Source: Shewanella canadensis
GTDB taxonomy: Bacteria > Pseudomonadota > Gammaproteobacteria > Enterobacterales > Shewanellaceae
Direction of reading: 5' to 3'
Assembly: GCF_003966225.1 (NCBI RefSeq)
Contig: NZ_RXNU01000010.1
Coordinates: 1-64,000 of the forward strand
DNA length: 64,000 nucleotides
In this document: piece after piece, positions 8,678 to 16,957 of the stretch
How positions within the stretch are numbered: the stretch's first letter is position 1
How the letters are laid out: each line of letters begins with the position of its first letter
Program-made: the position numbers and the translations under genes
Notes under the pieces: generated by a model
Told to the model about the DNA's origin: nothing
Databases searched by the model: none
Seen by the model: only the letters and a program-made list of their open reading frames with translations

Positions 8678-10963
8678 TTATCCTTTTAACTCTTCAACAA
8701 TTTCAAGATCGACATAGATGTCACCATCATCATCCAAAACAGGAGCATCTACTTTTTCATAAGCCCAGTCATTGATCGTTTCTATCGCACCATCGACCAT
8801 GAGGCTAAGCTTGCCACAAAACTCATTAACTTCATTACGCGACCATGTTTCTTTAATGAGCAATGTATCGAATAACTCTTTATGAGCATGGTCCAATCCA
8901 TCTGGCTCTGCTTGCTCGCTAATAACCTCCATTTCAGGCTCACCATCAACCGCAAAAATATTTTCCAACATGGTCTTGGCGTCACTTGTTTCACTCTCGT
9001 GCATAGCCAAAATGCCTTCATCCAATTTAAATGTATTGGCGCTAGTATTGGTACTTTCCGAACGAGTGAAAGTACGGCTATTCGAGGAAGTTAAGTTATG
9101 GATATCACTAGTAACAAGAGACCTATCCAACCCAAGTGAGGTGTAGAGTTTTTCGATTTGTTTTATTTCTGATGAATCTACTTTCCCATCAGCTAATGCT
9201 ATGGAAATCATGAACTTCTTTAGAAACTCGATTTCATTAGTTTTAAGCTTTTCAATTCTTGCTTTCAATCCAGCTGTATTTGCAGGGCTATTTAATCTCC
9301 AGATCAAATAGGCTTTGAGTGAGTTTTTTTCTGATGGACTGATATTTTCATCTTGATCAACCAGCCTTTGCAGTACAAGCTTCTCCTCTTGATCAACGTA
9401 GCCATCGATTGTTGCTACCATTGCGCCAAGCCTCATAGCTAAGCTAACTTGATTGAATGCTAGGCTTGGTTCAAAGAACTCACCATGAGCAGGTGTGAAC
9501 AGTACAATATTGCCATCAACTTTAACCTTTGCTTGATGAAAGCGTTGATCTGGGGCAATTCCTATATTAGCTTTGGTCGCTAGATTGCTTAGTAGCTCGT
9601 GTTCTTTTTTATTTATGGCCTTCGGAAATGGCATCCCAGTGTGGGACCAAAACTCTTTAACAGTAGTAAGCCCATCTTGGTTTTCTATGACTTGTTCAGC
9701 CCACTTTTTAAATTCTCCAATAACAGGGGAGTTTGACTCATTTACCAACTCTTTAGGCAATAGCATTAACGCTGCAATATCATTTTTAGAAGTCTCAGCC
9801 TTACCCAAATATCGGCTGTAACTTGCCAGCTCCTCGGTACAGCTTTCTGCAATGGGAATTAGTTTCTTAATAGGCCCTTTTAGAATGCTCGGATCTGGTA
9901 ATTCTTCAACAGCTAAATCGACCCCGTGAATGCCATTACTTGCCGCATTATACGAAAGACACAGCTTGGTTTTATTAGGCTTAACAGATATACCTTCACC
10001 AAACTTTTGCGCAAAACGGATTTCAAAAAGTGTTTTAAATTCTTCTTCGCATCTTCTGGCGGGCATTTTGAGAGAATACTCAAAAGTATTTTTCAACCAA
10101 GCTAGAGCTAACTTAACTCCCACTGGCTGTTCATTAATAACTGTATTAGCTAGTTTGATTTTGAATGATAAAGCATTATTCGTATCAGGAATTTCGTCCA
10201 TCTTATATTCAAGTAAAGAAGGCCTGAGTAGAGTCATCAATTCTAGGAAGTCAGATGAATATCGATTAAATGAACGATTGGCACTAAATACTTTATTTAA
10301 GCGTAGAACTTCGTCGAAGACAGCTATGAACTCAGAGTCAGAGACATCAGAGGTAGCTTTGTTTGCTATGATTCTTCGTTCAAAACCGTAGAAATAAATG
10401 AAAATATACCCAATTGGTGTATTGGGATTTGAACGCTCTGAAGCTAACCAATCGAGATATGCTCCTCTACAGCCTTGCGATAGTGATGCGTAGCTTGGCC
10501 AGTAACCCAAGGAGTCATCAGAATGTGTTTCTGCATTTTCATTTAGAGGAGGTTTAGATACAGGCCTCTTTTCATCAACTAACGATGGCTCTATTCCATA
10601 TCCATCCAGAGAATCCATTACTCCACCAAAGTAGAAAAGACCCTTTTTGAGTTTTCGACCATTAATAGTTAGCTGTTCACTTTCTCCAATCCATCTACCC
10701 TTTTGTTTATTAGATGATTTTTCTGGTTCATAACCAAAGTTTGTCTCGATCGTGAACGTTGCAAATTCGTCATCATCACTTCTGTCGTATGAAGAAATTG
10801 ATGATGTATTAATGCTGGGTGAAGCAGAGGAACTAGTTCTATTCGCTGATGTTTGCGGCGATACATTTCTATCTTTGGCTTTTTTAGTCGTACTTGAGCT
10901 CTCCCCCCCTGATATCCATCGATACAAAATATAGAGAACAATAGCTCCTATAAAATATTCCAT
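8678..10963 (-). CDS. Membrane-anchored TerB-N/TerB/TerB-C family protein
   Basis: A 761-residue protein. Residues 2-17 (EYFIGAIVLYILYRWI) form one N-terminal membrane segment, followed by a Ser/Thr-rich linker to about residue 70. A TerB-N-like region starts near GRWIGESEQL and FYFGGVMDSLDGYG. The TerB-like acidic helical region contains MVATIDGYVDQEEKL and IALADGKVDSSEIK. A TerB-C-like tail ends the protein. TerB domains are associated with metal binding and membrane-linked stress or phage-response complexes. As the first gene of the operon it may tether the ATPase-helicase pair to the inner membrane, which is inference. The ATG has a purine-rich GGAAAG upstream. Confidence 0.8.
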   Translation of the reverse strand: MEYFIGAIVLYILYRWISGGESSSTTKKAKDRNVSPQTSANRTSSSASPSINTSSISSYDRSDDDEFATFTIETNFGYEPEKSSNKQKGRWIGESEQLTINGRKLKKGLFYFGGVMDSLDGYGIEPSLVDEKRPVSKPPLNENAETHSDDSLGYWPSYASLSQGCRGAYLDWLASERSNPNTPIGYIFIYFYGFERRIIANKATSDVSDSEFIAVFDEVLRLNKVFSANRSFNRYSSDFLELMTLLRPSLLEYKMDEIPDTNNALSFKIKLANTVINEQPVGVKLALAWLKNTFEYSLKMPARRCEEEFKTLFEIRFAQKFGEGISVKPNKTKLCLSYNAASNGIHGVDLAVEELPDPSILKGPIKKLIPIAESCTEELASYSRYLGKAETSKNDIAALMLLPKELVNESNSPVIGEFKKWAEQVIENQDGLTTVKEFWSHTGMPFPKAINKKEHELLSNLATKANIGIAPDQRFHQAKVKVDGNIVLFTPAHGEFFEPSLAFNQVSLAMRLGAMVATIDGYVDQEEKLVLQRLVDQDENISPSEKNSLKAYLIWRLNSPANTAGLKARIEKLKTNEIEFLKKFMISIALADGKVDSSEIKQIEKLYTSLGLDRSLVTSDIHNLTSSNSRTFTRSESTNTSANTFKLDEGILAMHESETSDAKTMLENIFAVDGEPEMEVISEQAEPDGLDHAHKELFDTLLIKETWSRNEVNEFCGKLSLMVDGAIETINDWAYEKVDAPVLDDDGDIYVDLEIVEELKG

Positions 10964-11270
10964 TTTCTTTCCTTATGCGTAAAAGGGAAAGCCATCAAGA
11001 TGAATTCCTCATTATTTTAATTAGTTATACATTTTCAACTAGCAGCCACACAGCCAGAATATACTCTTCGTAAAATATAAGGCAAACACTTAAGTGAAAA
11101 ACGCTAGGGGAAAACTAGCAAAATAAAAGTAGGTGTAGTGGTAGATCAAATTTGATACCAAACATAGAGCTTGACCAGAACAGTCGCTCTAACACGCATA
11201 GGTGCAGAAATGAGTTAAAGAAGTTAGCCAGTAACTACACTAAACAAGCCTTACAGTGCTTTGGCAAACC
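10964..11270. other. Gene-free AT-rich stretch upstream of the TerB-like operon
   Basis: No credible coding frame. It should contain the promoter of the minus-strand three-gene operon, but no -35/-10 pair stands out. A short hairpin CTAG-GGGAAAA-CTAG is near 11105. Confidence 0.5.
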
Positions 11271-11434
11271 ATGCAAAGGTAGCATTCTAAATAATTAGAA
11301 GTTGAAACGAAGAAAGGCAGGTTAAGGGATTTACTATACGCCAGATACAAAAAAACCCTGCGTTAGCAAGGTTTTAAAGTTTGGTACCGGAGGACGGACT
11401 TGAACCGTCACGCTCGAAAGCAACGGATTTTGAA
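11271..11434. repeat. Left attachment-site-like repeat with the 3' half of tRNA-Leu
   Basis: This 164-bp segment aligns without net gaps to 22591-22754. The last 104 bp (11331-11434) differ at only two positions. It contains the tRNA-Leu(CAA) 3' half (11382-11434, from the CCA end into the anticodon loop) and the tRNA terminator, but not the 5' half. Similarity stops inside the anticodon loop, a common crossover place for tyrosine integrases. It is a remnant att site, not a functional tRNA. Confidence 0.85.
11348..11377 (-). terminator. Duplicated tRNA-Leu terminator copy
   Basis: On the minus strand, AAAACCTTGC and GCAGGGTTTT form a 10-bp stem with a TAAC loop, followed by further Ts. It is identical to the terminator behind the intact tRNA-Leu near 22.7 kb and was presumably copied with the att repeat. 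Confidence 0.6.
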
Positions 11435-11493
11435 AAGAACACCTCTAAAAATACTCAATAATATCAATAGATAAAAATCACAAAAAACACCTT

Positions 11494-11518
11494 TGCAAAT
11501 TCTTTGCAAGAATTTGCA
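11494..11518. promoter_or_regulatory. 25-bp perfect palindrome next to the att repeat
   Basis: TGCAAATTCTT and AAGAATTTGCA flank a 3-bp centre. It lies 60 bp inside the att repeat and immediately upstream of the truncated integrase. An arm-type integrase site or an integrase-gene operator would fit. No family assignment is possible from sequence alone. Confidence 0.5.
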
Positions 11519-11531
11519 TTTTTCATTGTGA

Positions 11532-11990
11532 TGGAATAACAGCAAACAAATCGAGCGTCACAACATCTCAGACAAACTCTACGTCGACCTTCAGAGTAAC
11601 AGTAAGTACTGGTACTGCCGCTTCGTGCTGTACGGTAAATGGTACGCCAAGGCTACCAAGAAAACAGACCTGAATGAGGCTATTGCTATGGCACACCGTA
11701 TCTTCATGGATTATGAAATACGAGCCGAGACCAATACCTTATTCGACAGTAAACGCTTTAAAGATGTGGCAGAGAAAGCCATTGACCAGATGCAGAGTGA
11801 ATTGCTGCATGGCGGTGGCAAGGTAATCTACAAAGATTACATAGGTGCCCTACGTAAATACCATATCCCCTACTTCGATCGCATGTTCATTACTTCCATT
11901 GATCAAGAGATGATCCGTGAGTTTGATAAGTGGCGGATTGAAGAGTTCCAACGTATACCTGCTAAGTCCACAATCCAAACTCAGGGGAAA
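11532..11990 (+). pseudogene. Tyrosine integrase, N-terminal fragment, decayed
   Basis: The frame encodes a typical N-terminal arm (NISDKLYVDLQSNSKYWYCR), a linker (RAETNTLFDSKRFKDVA) and a core-binding SAM-like domain (IYKDYIGALRKYHIPYFDRM). It then stops resembling an integrase after KSTIQT, about where the catalytic domain should begin. No Arg/His/Tyr catalytic motif follows. The 5' end is also damaged: the nearby ATG (11531) is out of frame and the first in-frame start is a GTG at 11625. The gene sits just inside the left att repeat and is probably the inactivated integrase of the tRNA-Leu island. Confidence 0.75.
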
Positions 11991-11994
11991 GGCC

Positions 11995-12290
11995 TGAGAC
12001 GTTATTTCAACAAAAGAGGTGGGGGCATCGAGCTGGAGTGCCAGCCGCCACTGAGTAAGCTGAAGCGTGGTAATACGCAGCGCTGCAGTGACTTGACCAG
12101 TTTGATGGTAGTCGAGTAACGAAATTGCCCGCTGACGTAAGCTATCAGGCACCGGGGTGCTGATTTTTGCTTTTTGTTTACGCCAGGTGTTGAAATCAGC
12201 AGCGAGCGTGGACAGTGACTCAGGAATATCCATTAAGTTAACCTCAAATTTAATCTGTTATTTATTAAATCAGATTAAATTTAAGAAGTT
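11995..12290 (-). mobile_element. IS66-family remnant (element end plus partial tnpA)
   Basis: The minus-strand frame from 12233 down to about 12000 resembles the IS66 accessory protein TnpA (MDIPESLSTLAADFNTW, LRQRAISLLDYH, a helix-turn-helix-like region ending in LTQWR). It then fuses to the integrase fragment on the opposite strand. Past the start codon, AATCTG / CAGATT arms near 12255-12280 could belong to the element end. The other IS66 genes (tnpB, transposase) are absent. The remnant probably results from insertion followed by deletion. Confidence 0.6.
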
Positions 12291-12622
12291 GCACTATGCT
12301 CTCGTAAGCTCACGAGTTATTAGAAAAGTTAGCGAATAAACAGGTTAAAACGTTCGTAAAACTGTCTAGTATTCACGCTTCCAGTATTACTCACCCCAAT
12401 CAGAATGAGTGGGCGAACACCTTTAACCTTTTTATTGGGGATACTGTCGCAGATAGGCTCAATTTTTGGAACAACATGACGCAGCTTAATGCCAATCACG
12501 ATGCAATGCTCAAACTTAACCACTCGATTTCATAGTCCCCCAGCATAGAGTCAACTGAAGGGATTTGCTTAGTACGTCCAAAAGCATATACTGCCAAACA
12601 TTTACCAAAAGCGAATCTCTAC
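12291..12622. other. Decayed DNA between the IS66 remnant and the LysR gene
   Basis: No convincing gene. A 64-codon minus-strand frame (12329-12523) shows only a weak resemblance to the nucleotide-binding part of malic enzymes. The promoter of the LysR gene presumably lies in the right part, but no strong boxes are visible. Confidence 0.4.
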
Positions 12623-13525
12623 ATGCCTTTGTCTAAGGAAGCCTTTAAAACCATTCATCTGATCGCTAAATCAGGGAGTTTTGCCGTTGCAGCTGAACGA
12701 CTCAATCGCGTACCTTCTGCCGTCAGTTATACCGTAAAAAAGATGGAAGAAGAGCTTGGCTTTAATCTATTTGACCGCAAGGGACGACAGATTAAACTCA
12801 CCCCAGCAGGGCAATATTTTATTGATCATAGTCAGTGGATGCTCGATACCTACGACGAGCTGGTACGTAACAGCGCCATGATCTACACAGGTGTTGATGC
12901 CACCTTTAATATTGCGATTAACAACATTATAAATCGTGATGGGTTAATCGATTTAATCGCGCAACTTAATCAGCAGTTCCCATCCACTAAAATTTCAGTC
13001 ACCACTGAGGTGTACAACGGCTGCTGGGATGCACTTTATGATAGACGAGCTGATCTGGTGATTGGCGCGCCGCACTCAACTCCTAAAATGGAAGGGGTGG
13101 TTTCTCAATCAATTGGTAAAATTGAGTGGGATTTTATCGTGGCACAATCTTCGCCGTTAGCCAGTCAAATCAATGTATTAACGGCCGAGCAGCTACGACA
13201 ATATCCCGTTATTGTGGTTAAAGACACCGCCAAACATATCCTGCCACAAGATGCCTGGTCCCTCACCGGACAAAAAATCATTTATGCACCAGAGTTATCA
13301 ACGGCAATAGCCTTAATTGAGCGTGGCGTAGGGATAGGCTATATCCCGCATCACCGTATTAAAACCTCGCTCGATTTAGGTCAGGTGATTAAAAAGGCCA
13401 TTGTCGAGCACAAGCAACCCACCCAGCTGTTTTATGCCTGGCACGCAAATCGTGAAAGTCCGGTATTAAATTGGTGTATTGAGTACTTAATGCAACCCCA
13501 AAACGCCAATCAGTGGTGCGACTAA
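12623..13525 (+). CDS. LysR-family regulator, AllS-like
   Basis: A 300-residue LysR regulator. The N-terminal winged helix-turn-helix (about 5-65) contains SGSFAVAAERLNRVPSAVSY and a wing with LGFNLFDRKGR. The effector domain follows from about 90, with GVGIGYIP near 240. Overall resemblance is to AllS, the activator of allantoin-derived oxamate genes in enterobacteria. It lies 336 bp upstream of, and in the same direction as, the carbamoyl-compound operon it probably controls. The effector may be the imported ureide, which is inference. Confidence 0.85.
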   Translation: MPLSKEAFKTIHLIAKSGSFAVAAERLNRVPSAVSYTVKKMEEELGFNLFDRKGRQIKLTPAGQYFIDHSQWMLDTYDELVRNSAMIYTGVDATFNIAINNIINRDGLIDLIAQLNQQFPSTKISVTTEVYNGCWDALYDRRADLVIGAPHSTPKMEGVVSQSIGKIEWDFIVAQSSPLASQINVLTAEQLRQYPVIVVKDTAKHILPQDAWSLTGQKIIYAPELSTAIALIERGVGIGYIPHHRIKTSLDLGQVIKKAIVEHKQPTQLFYAWHANRESPVLNWCIEYLMQPQNANQWCD

Positions 13526-13575
13526 TACCGCGATAACGCACCCAATAGTGCCTGCATCACCTCCTGGGTAACCAG

Positions 13576-13595
13576 CATGTGAGCTAGCTCACACT
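13576..13595. promoter_or_regulatory. CRP-type binding site, perfect palindrome
   Basis: TGTGAGCTAGCTCACA (13578-13593) fits the CRP consensus TGTGA-N6-TCACA with both half-sites exact and a palindromic spacer. It lies about 270 bp before the first operon gene. Catabolite control of the operon is the natural reading; occupancy is untested. Confidence 0.75.
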
Positions 13596-13628
13596 TCCCC
13601 TGCCTCATTAAACAATTAAAACGAAGCG

Positions 13629-13651
13629 ATGCGTCAAAAATTTTGACGCAT
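13629..13651. promoter_or_regulatory. 23-bp perfect inverted repeat in the operon leader
   Basis: ATGCGTCAAAA and TTTTGACGCAT flank a single A. No T-run follows, so it is not a standard terminator. It may be an operator, for instance for the neighbouring LysR protein, though the arms are longer than a typical T-N11-A LysR box. Confidence 0.5.
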
Positions 13652-13861
13652 ATTAACCCAATACGAGTTAATACGAGACCTGCGCCCTATACGCATCATC
13701 GTATTGAGAGAGCGGTCGCTTTAACACGTTAAACAATCAAATTATTTGATTTCACAAGCCTGATTTTATCACTTTTTTAATCAATATTAGCCCGATACTA
13801 TCAAACCGTGTTAACCACTTTGAGTTAACCCGGCCCAATTATTATAAAAGGTTATTAAATT

Positions 13862-14524
13862 ATGACTAGATTATTTCAAGCCGAACCATTTGCATTGAAT
13901 TTCGATCCTGCTACGACTGCATTAGTCGTCATTGATATGCAGCGAGACTTTGTTGAGCCTGGTGGGTTTGGCGAAGCGCTAGGTAACGATGTCTCTTTAG
14001 TGCGCAGCGCGATTGAACCTTGTGGAAAATTACTAGACACCGCCCGTGAAGCTGGGATCATGGTTATCCATACCCGCGAGGGTCACCGCGCCGATTTAAC
14101 CGACTGCCCACCAGCAAAACTAACCCGTGGCGGCAAAACCTTTATCGGCGAGAAAGGGCCAAAAGGCCGTATTCTTATCCGCGGCGAAGCTGGTCACGAT
14201 ATCATTCCTGAGCTTTACCCTATCGCTGGCGAGCCGATTATCGACAAACCAGGTAAAGGGGCATTTTACCAAACCGATCTGCACCTAATCCTCCAAAACA
14301 ACAATATCAAAACTTTGATTGTATGTGGCGTCACCACCGAAGTGTGCGTTGGTACTACAGTGCGAGAAGCCAATGACCGCGGCTATGAGTGCATTGTGCC
14401 TGAAGATTGTGTTGGGTCTTACTTTCCCGAATTCCATCAATCGACCCTTGATATGCTCAAGGCGCAGGGCGCGATATTCGGTTGGGTATCAAATAGCGAA
14501 AATATTATCGAAGGACTTAAGTAA
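13862..14524 (+). CDS. Isochorismatase-family amidohydrolase, biuret-hydrolase-like
   Basis: A 220-residue cysteine hydrolase. The family triad is visible: Asp25 in VVIDMQRDF, Lys132 in KPGKGAF and Cys162 in GVTTEVCVGTT, with the cis-peptide VTTE region. The segments HTREGHR, GRILIRGE and PGKGAFYQTDL closely match what I recall of rhizobial biuret hydrolase (biuret to allophanate plus ammonia). Other amidase activities such as ureidoacrylate or N-carbamoylsarcosine hydrolysis are possible. It is the first gene of the carbamoyl-compound operon and ends 9 bp before the AllH-like gene. Confidence 0.8.
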   Translation: MTRLFQAEPFALNFDPATTALVVIDMQRDFVEPGGFGEALGNDVSLVRSAIEPCGKLLDTAREAGIMVIHTREGHRADLTDCPPAKLTRGGKTFIGEKGPKGRILIRGEAGHDIIPELYPIAGEPIIDKPGKGAFYQTDLHLILQNNNIKTLIVCGVTTEVCVGTTVREANDRGYECIVPEDCVGSYFPEFHQSTLDMLKAQGAIFGWVSNSENIIEGLK

Positions 14525-14533
14525 GTCGAAGAG

Positions 14534-15382
14534 ATGATGCTCTCGCTCACTAAGGGATACCTTTGCCCAACAACATCATTTAATGGCAAGGTGCACAGCG
14601 TTTTTCGGCGGTCGATGAATATCAAAACCGATCTGGTTGACACGCCTTGGGTATCCCTTCTTGATACACGTTTATCAGCCACTCCCACTGCATATCAGTG
14701 TGATTTCGAGTCAATAGGGGCATTAACCAACAAGATAAACGTGGGCGACACGCTATTTATGCGAGGTGGCATGATACGGCTAAAGTCCACTTTAAACTTA
14801 GAAATTAATACCCTTACTGCCATCCAGTGGCAACAAGCTCCAGCGTTATTAACGATTAATCATTACCGCATTAAAAATAATGTCGGTATGACGGAAGCCT
14901 TACTTGGAAAATATATTTCCAGTAAGAAACAGTTAACGATTAACTCTGCAGCTGAATATATTCAACACTTAGGATTAACACTCCCAAACTGTATTTATAT
15001 TCATTCAGATAAATTAGCTAAAAATATAGGCCATGGTAAGGGACTCACACCATCAGGTGATGACTTTTTAATAGGCGTATTAGCGGTACTGTCCAGTTTA
15101 AAAACAGTGCATCCGCAAGCCGAAACTCTTTTTAATCATATAAAGACAGCAATACAGTTAGATATTAATAAGACCAATGAGATTAGCGCACATTATTTAA
15201 CATTGGCTCTTTTTCACCATTTTTCGCACCCAGTGCAATGGCTAATACATGATTTATTTACGGCAACGGATGCCTCGACACTTAACCACAGAGTGATGGC
15301 TAACCTCAATATTGGAGCCAGCTCCGGTGCCGATACCCTTGCTGGAATCTTGTATTGCCTCAATAACGTATTACTGAATTAA
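14534..15382 (+). CDS. AllH/YlbF-like DUF2877 protein (carbamoyltransferase subunit)
   Basis: A 282-residue protein with the DUF2877 signature: GKGLTPSGDDFLIG (about 167-180), a helix around ISAHYLTLALFHHF, and IGASSGADTLAGIL near the C-terminus. In enterobacteria, YlbF (AllH) works with FdrA (AllF) and YlbE (AllG) as oxamate carbamoyltransferase, splitting oxalurate with phosphate into oxamate and carbamoyl phosphate. It lies between the biuret-hydrolase-like gene and the AllF-like gene. Two consecutive ATG codons open the frame; either could be the start. Base composition is more AT-rich than its neighbours. Confidence 0.8.
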   Translation: MMLSLTKGYLCPTTSFNGKVHSVFRRSMNIKTDLVDTPWVSLLDTRLSATPTAYQCDFESIGALTNKINVGDTLFMRGGMIRLKSTLNLEINTLTAIQWQQAPALLTINHYRIKNNVGMTEALLGKYISSKKQLTINSAAEYIQHLGLTLPNCIYIHSDKLAKNIGHGKGLTPSGDDFLIGVLAVLSSLKTVHPQAETLFNHIKTAIQLDINKTNEISAHYLTLALFHHFSHPVQWLIHDLFTATDASTLNHRVMANLNIGASSGADTLAGILYCLNNVLLN

Positions 15383-15405
15383 AACTAATTTTAACAGGTG
15401 CTTAT

Positions 15406-16944
15406 ATGACCATTAAATATAAAAAATTTGAAAATCTCTATCAGGATTCCGTTTCCTTGATGCAGATTTCAGCCCGCCTCAATAAAATGAGTGGCATAGA
15501 TGAAGCCTCTGTTGCTATGGGCACAGAAGCAAACTTAGCGCGCATGACAGACGCCGGTTTTGGCAGCTATATTATTGCTAAGCCCAATGATCTTGTTGTC
15601 GCGGTAAAAGGCGACCAGGCGGCATGCCAAGAAGCGATTGAAATCGCATTTGAGGCGCTCACGGCAAAACCCGATGCGGTCAATGACAGCCAGCAGTTCT
15701 CTCAGCCACTGACCAGCTTTGCGCTTGGGTTAACCCAGCATCCTGATGCTAATCTGGCGATGATCTCTGTCCCAGGTGAATATGCCGCCGCAGAGGCGAT
15801 AAAAGCCTTAAATCTTGGGCTGAACGTGATGATGTTTAGCGACAATGTATCGGTAGTCGATGAGCGCACCATCAAACAACTGGCCCAGCAAAAAGAACTG
15901 ATGGTGATGGGACCCGATTGCGGCACCGCCATTATCAACGGCATCCCCCTTGGCTTTGCAAACGTCGTGCGCCGCGGCGCGATTGGCGTTGTCGCAGCAT
16001 CCGGTACCGGGCTACAAGAAGCAACCTGCCGCATTCATCAACGGGGTGAAGGCGTATCGCAAGCGTTAGGCACGGGCGGTCATGATCTACACCAAGATGT
16101 GGGCGGTATCTCTATGCTGCATGGACTGCAGGCACTTGCCGATGATGAGGCCACTAAGGTGATAGTACTGATCTCTAAGCCACCAGCAAAGGCGATTGCA
16201 GAACAGATCTTAGCCACCGCAGCCCAGGTGAACAAACCGGTTGTTGTGCATTTTCTTGGCGCGGCAGATTCCTCAATGGCACTCGATGGTGTTTATGCTG
16301 CTCACTCATTGGCCCATTCTGCCGAAGTTGCAGTGGCAGTGTTAAACCAGCAAGCGATTCCTGCAGTACAAACTCAGCCAAAAGATGACTCAGTGTTAAC
16401 CAAGCTAAGCACCAAGTTACTGCCTAGCCAGCGTTATATTAGAGGTGTCTTTGCCGGCGGTACCTTCTGCTTCGAAGCGCAAATTATTGCCAGCCAATAT
16501 GGCATAAATGGTTATTCAAACACGCCGACCCAAGGTAACAGCCAGCTTGATGACGTATGGACAAGCCAGCAACACACCATAGTGGATCTCGGTGATGACG
16601 CCTTCACCCAAGGTCGTCCGCACCCGATGATCGACCCCACATTGCGTAACCAGCGCATTTTACAAGATGCTCAAGACCCAGGCACCGCCGTGATCCTGTT
16701 TGATGTGGTGTTAGGTTATGGCGCTTCAGAAGCCCCACTGACTGAGCTACTTGATGTGATTGACACAGTTCGCAGCAAAACAGCCACTGCGCCACTGTTT
16801 ATTGCCCATGTGTGCGGCACAGAGTTAGATCCCCAGTCTCGTGATTTAACCCGTGATGCCTTGAGCGAGGCCGGGGTATTAATTGCAGATAGCAATGCCG
16901 ATGCTGCGCACCTTGCTGCGAAATTCACTTCTCAACTTTGCTAA
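15406..16944 (+). CDS. FdrA/AllF-like protein (acyl-CoA synthetase-like carbamoyltransferase subunit)
   Basis: A 512-residue protein of the FdrA family, related to succinyl-CoA synthetase subunits. The nucleotide-binding-like core includes VMGPDCGTAIING and IGVVAASGTGLQEAT; GTGGHDLHQDVGG (about 220-232) corresponds to the phospho-His region of the synthetase family. The C-terminal half carries GASEAPLTELL and HVCGTELDPQSRD. It probably forms the catalytic carbamoyltransferase with the AllG- and AllH-like proteins. AGGTG precedes the start, and the next gene begins 13 bp after its stop. Confidence 0.85.
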   Translation: MTIKYKKFENLYQDSVSLMQISARLNKMSGIDEASVAMGTEANLARMTDAGFGSYIIAKPNDLVVAVKGDQAACQEAIEIAFEALTAKPDAVNDSQQFSQPLTSFALGLTQHPDANLAMISVPGEYAAAEAIKALNLGLNVMMFSDNVSVVDERTIKQLAQQKELMVMGPDCGTAIINGIPLGFANVVRRGAIGVVAASGTGLQEATCRIHQRGEGVSQALGTGGHDLHQDVGGISMLHGLQALADDEATKVIVLISKPPAKAIAEQILATAAQVNKPVVVHFLGAADSSMALDGVYAAHSLAHSAEVAVAVLNQQAIPAVQTQPKDDSVLTKLSTKLLPSQRYIRGVFAGGTFCFEAQIIASQYGINGYSNTPTQGNSQLDDVWTSQQHTIVDLGDDAFTQGRPHPMIDPTLRNQRILQDAQDPGTAVILFDVVLGYGASEAPLTELLDVIDTVRSKTATAPLFIAHVCGTELDPQSRDLTRDALSEAGVLIADSNADAAHLAAKFTSQLC

Positions 16945-16957
16945 ATAGGTAATTCAA

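Noticed and set aside
5166..10963. Complete BREX locus
   Set aside because: Only BrxD-like and BrxHI-like genes are present. No PglX methyltransferase, PglZ, BrxA/B/C or BrxL-like gene is found in the window.
12329..12523. 64-codon minus-strand frame with a stretch (VKGVRPLILIGVSNTG) reminiscent of malic enzymes
   Set aside because: The similarity is short and imperfect, the flanks do not match, and there is no start signal. At best an old remnant, so not listed as a gene.
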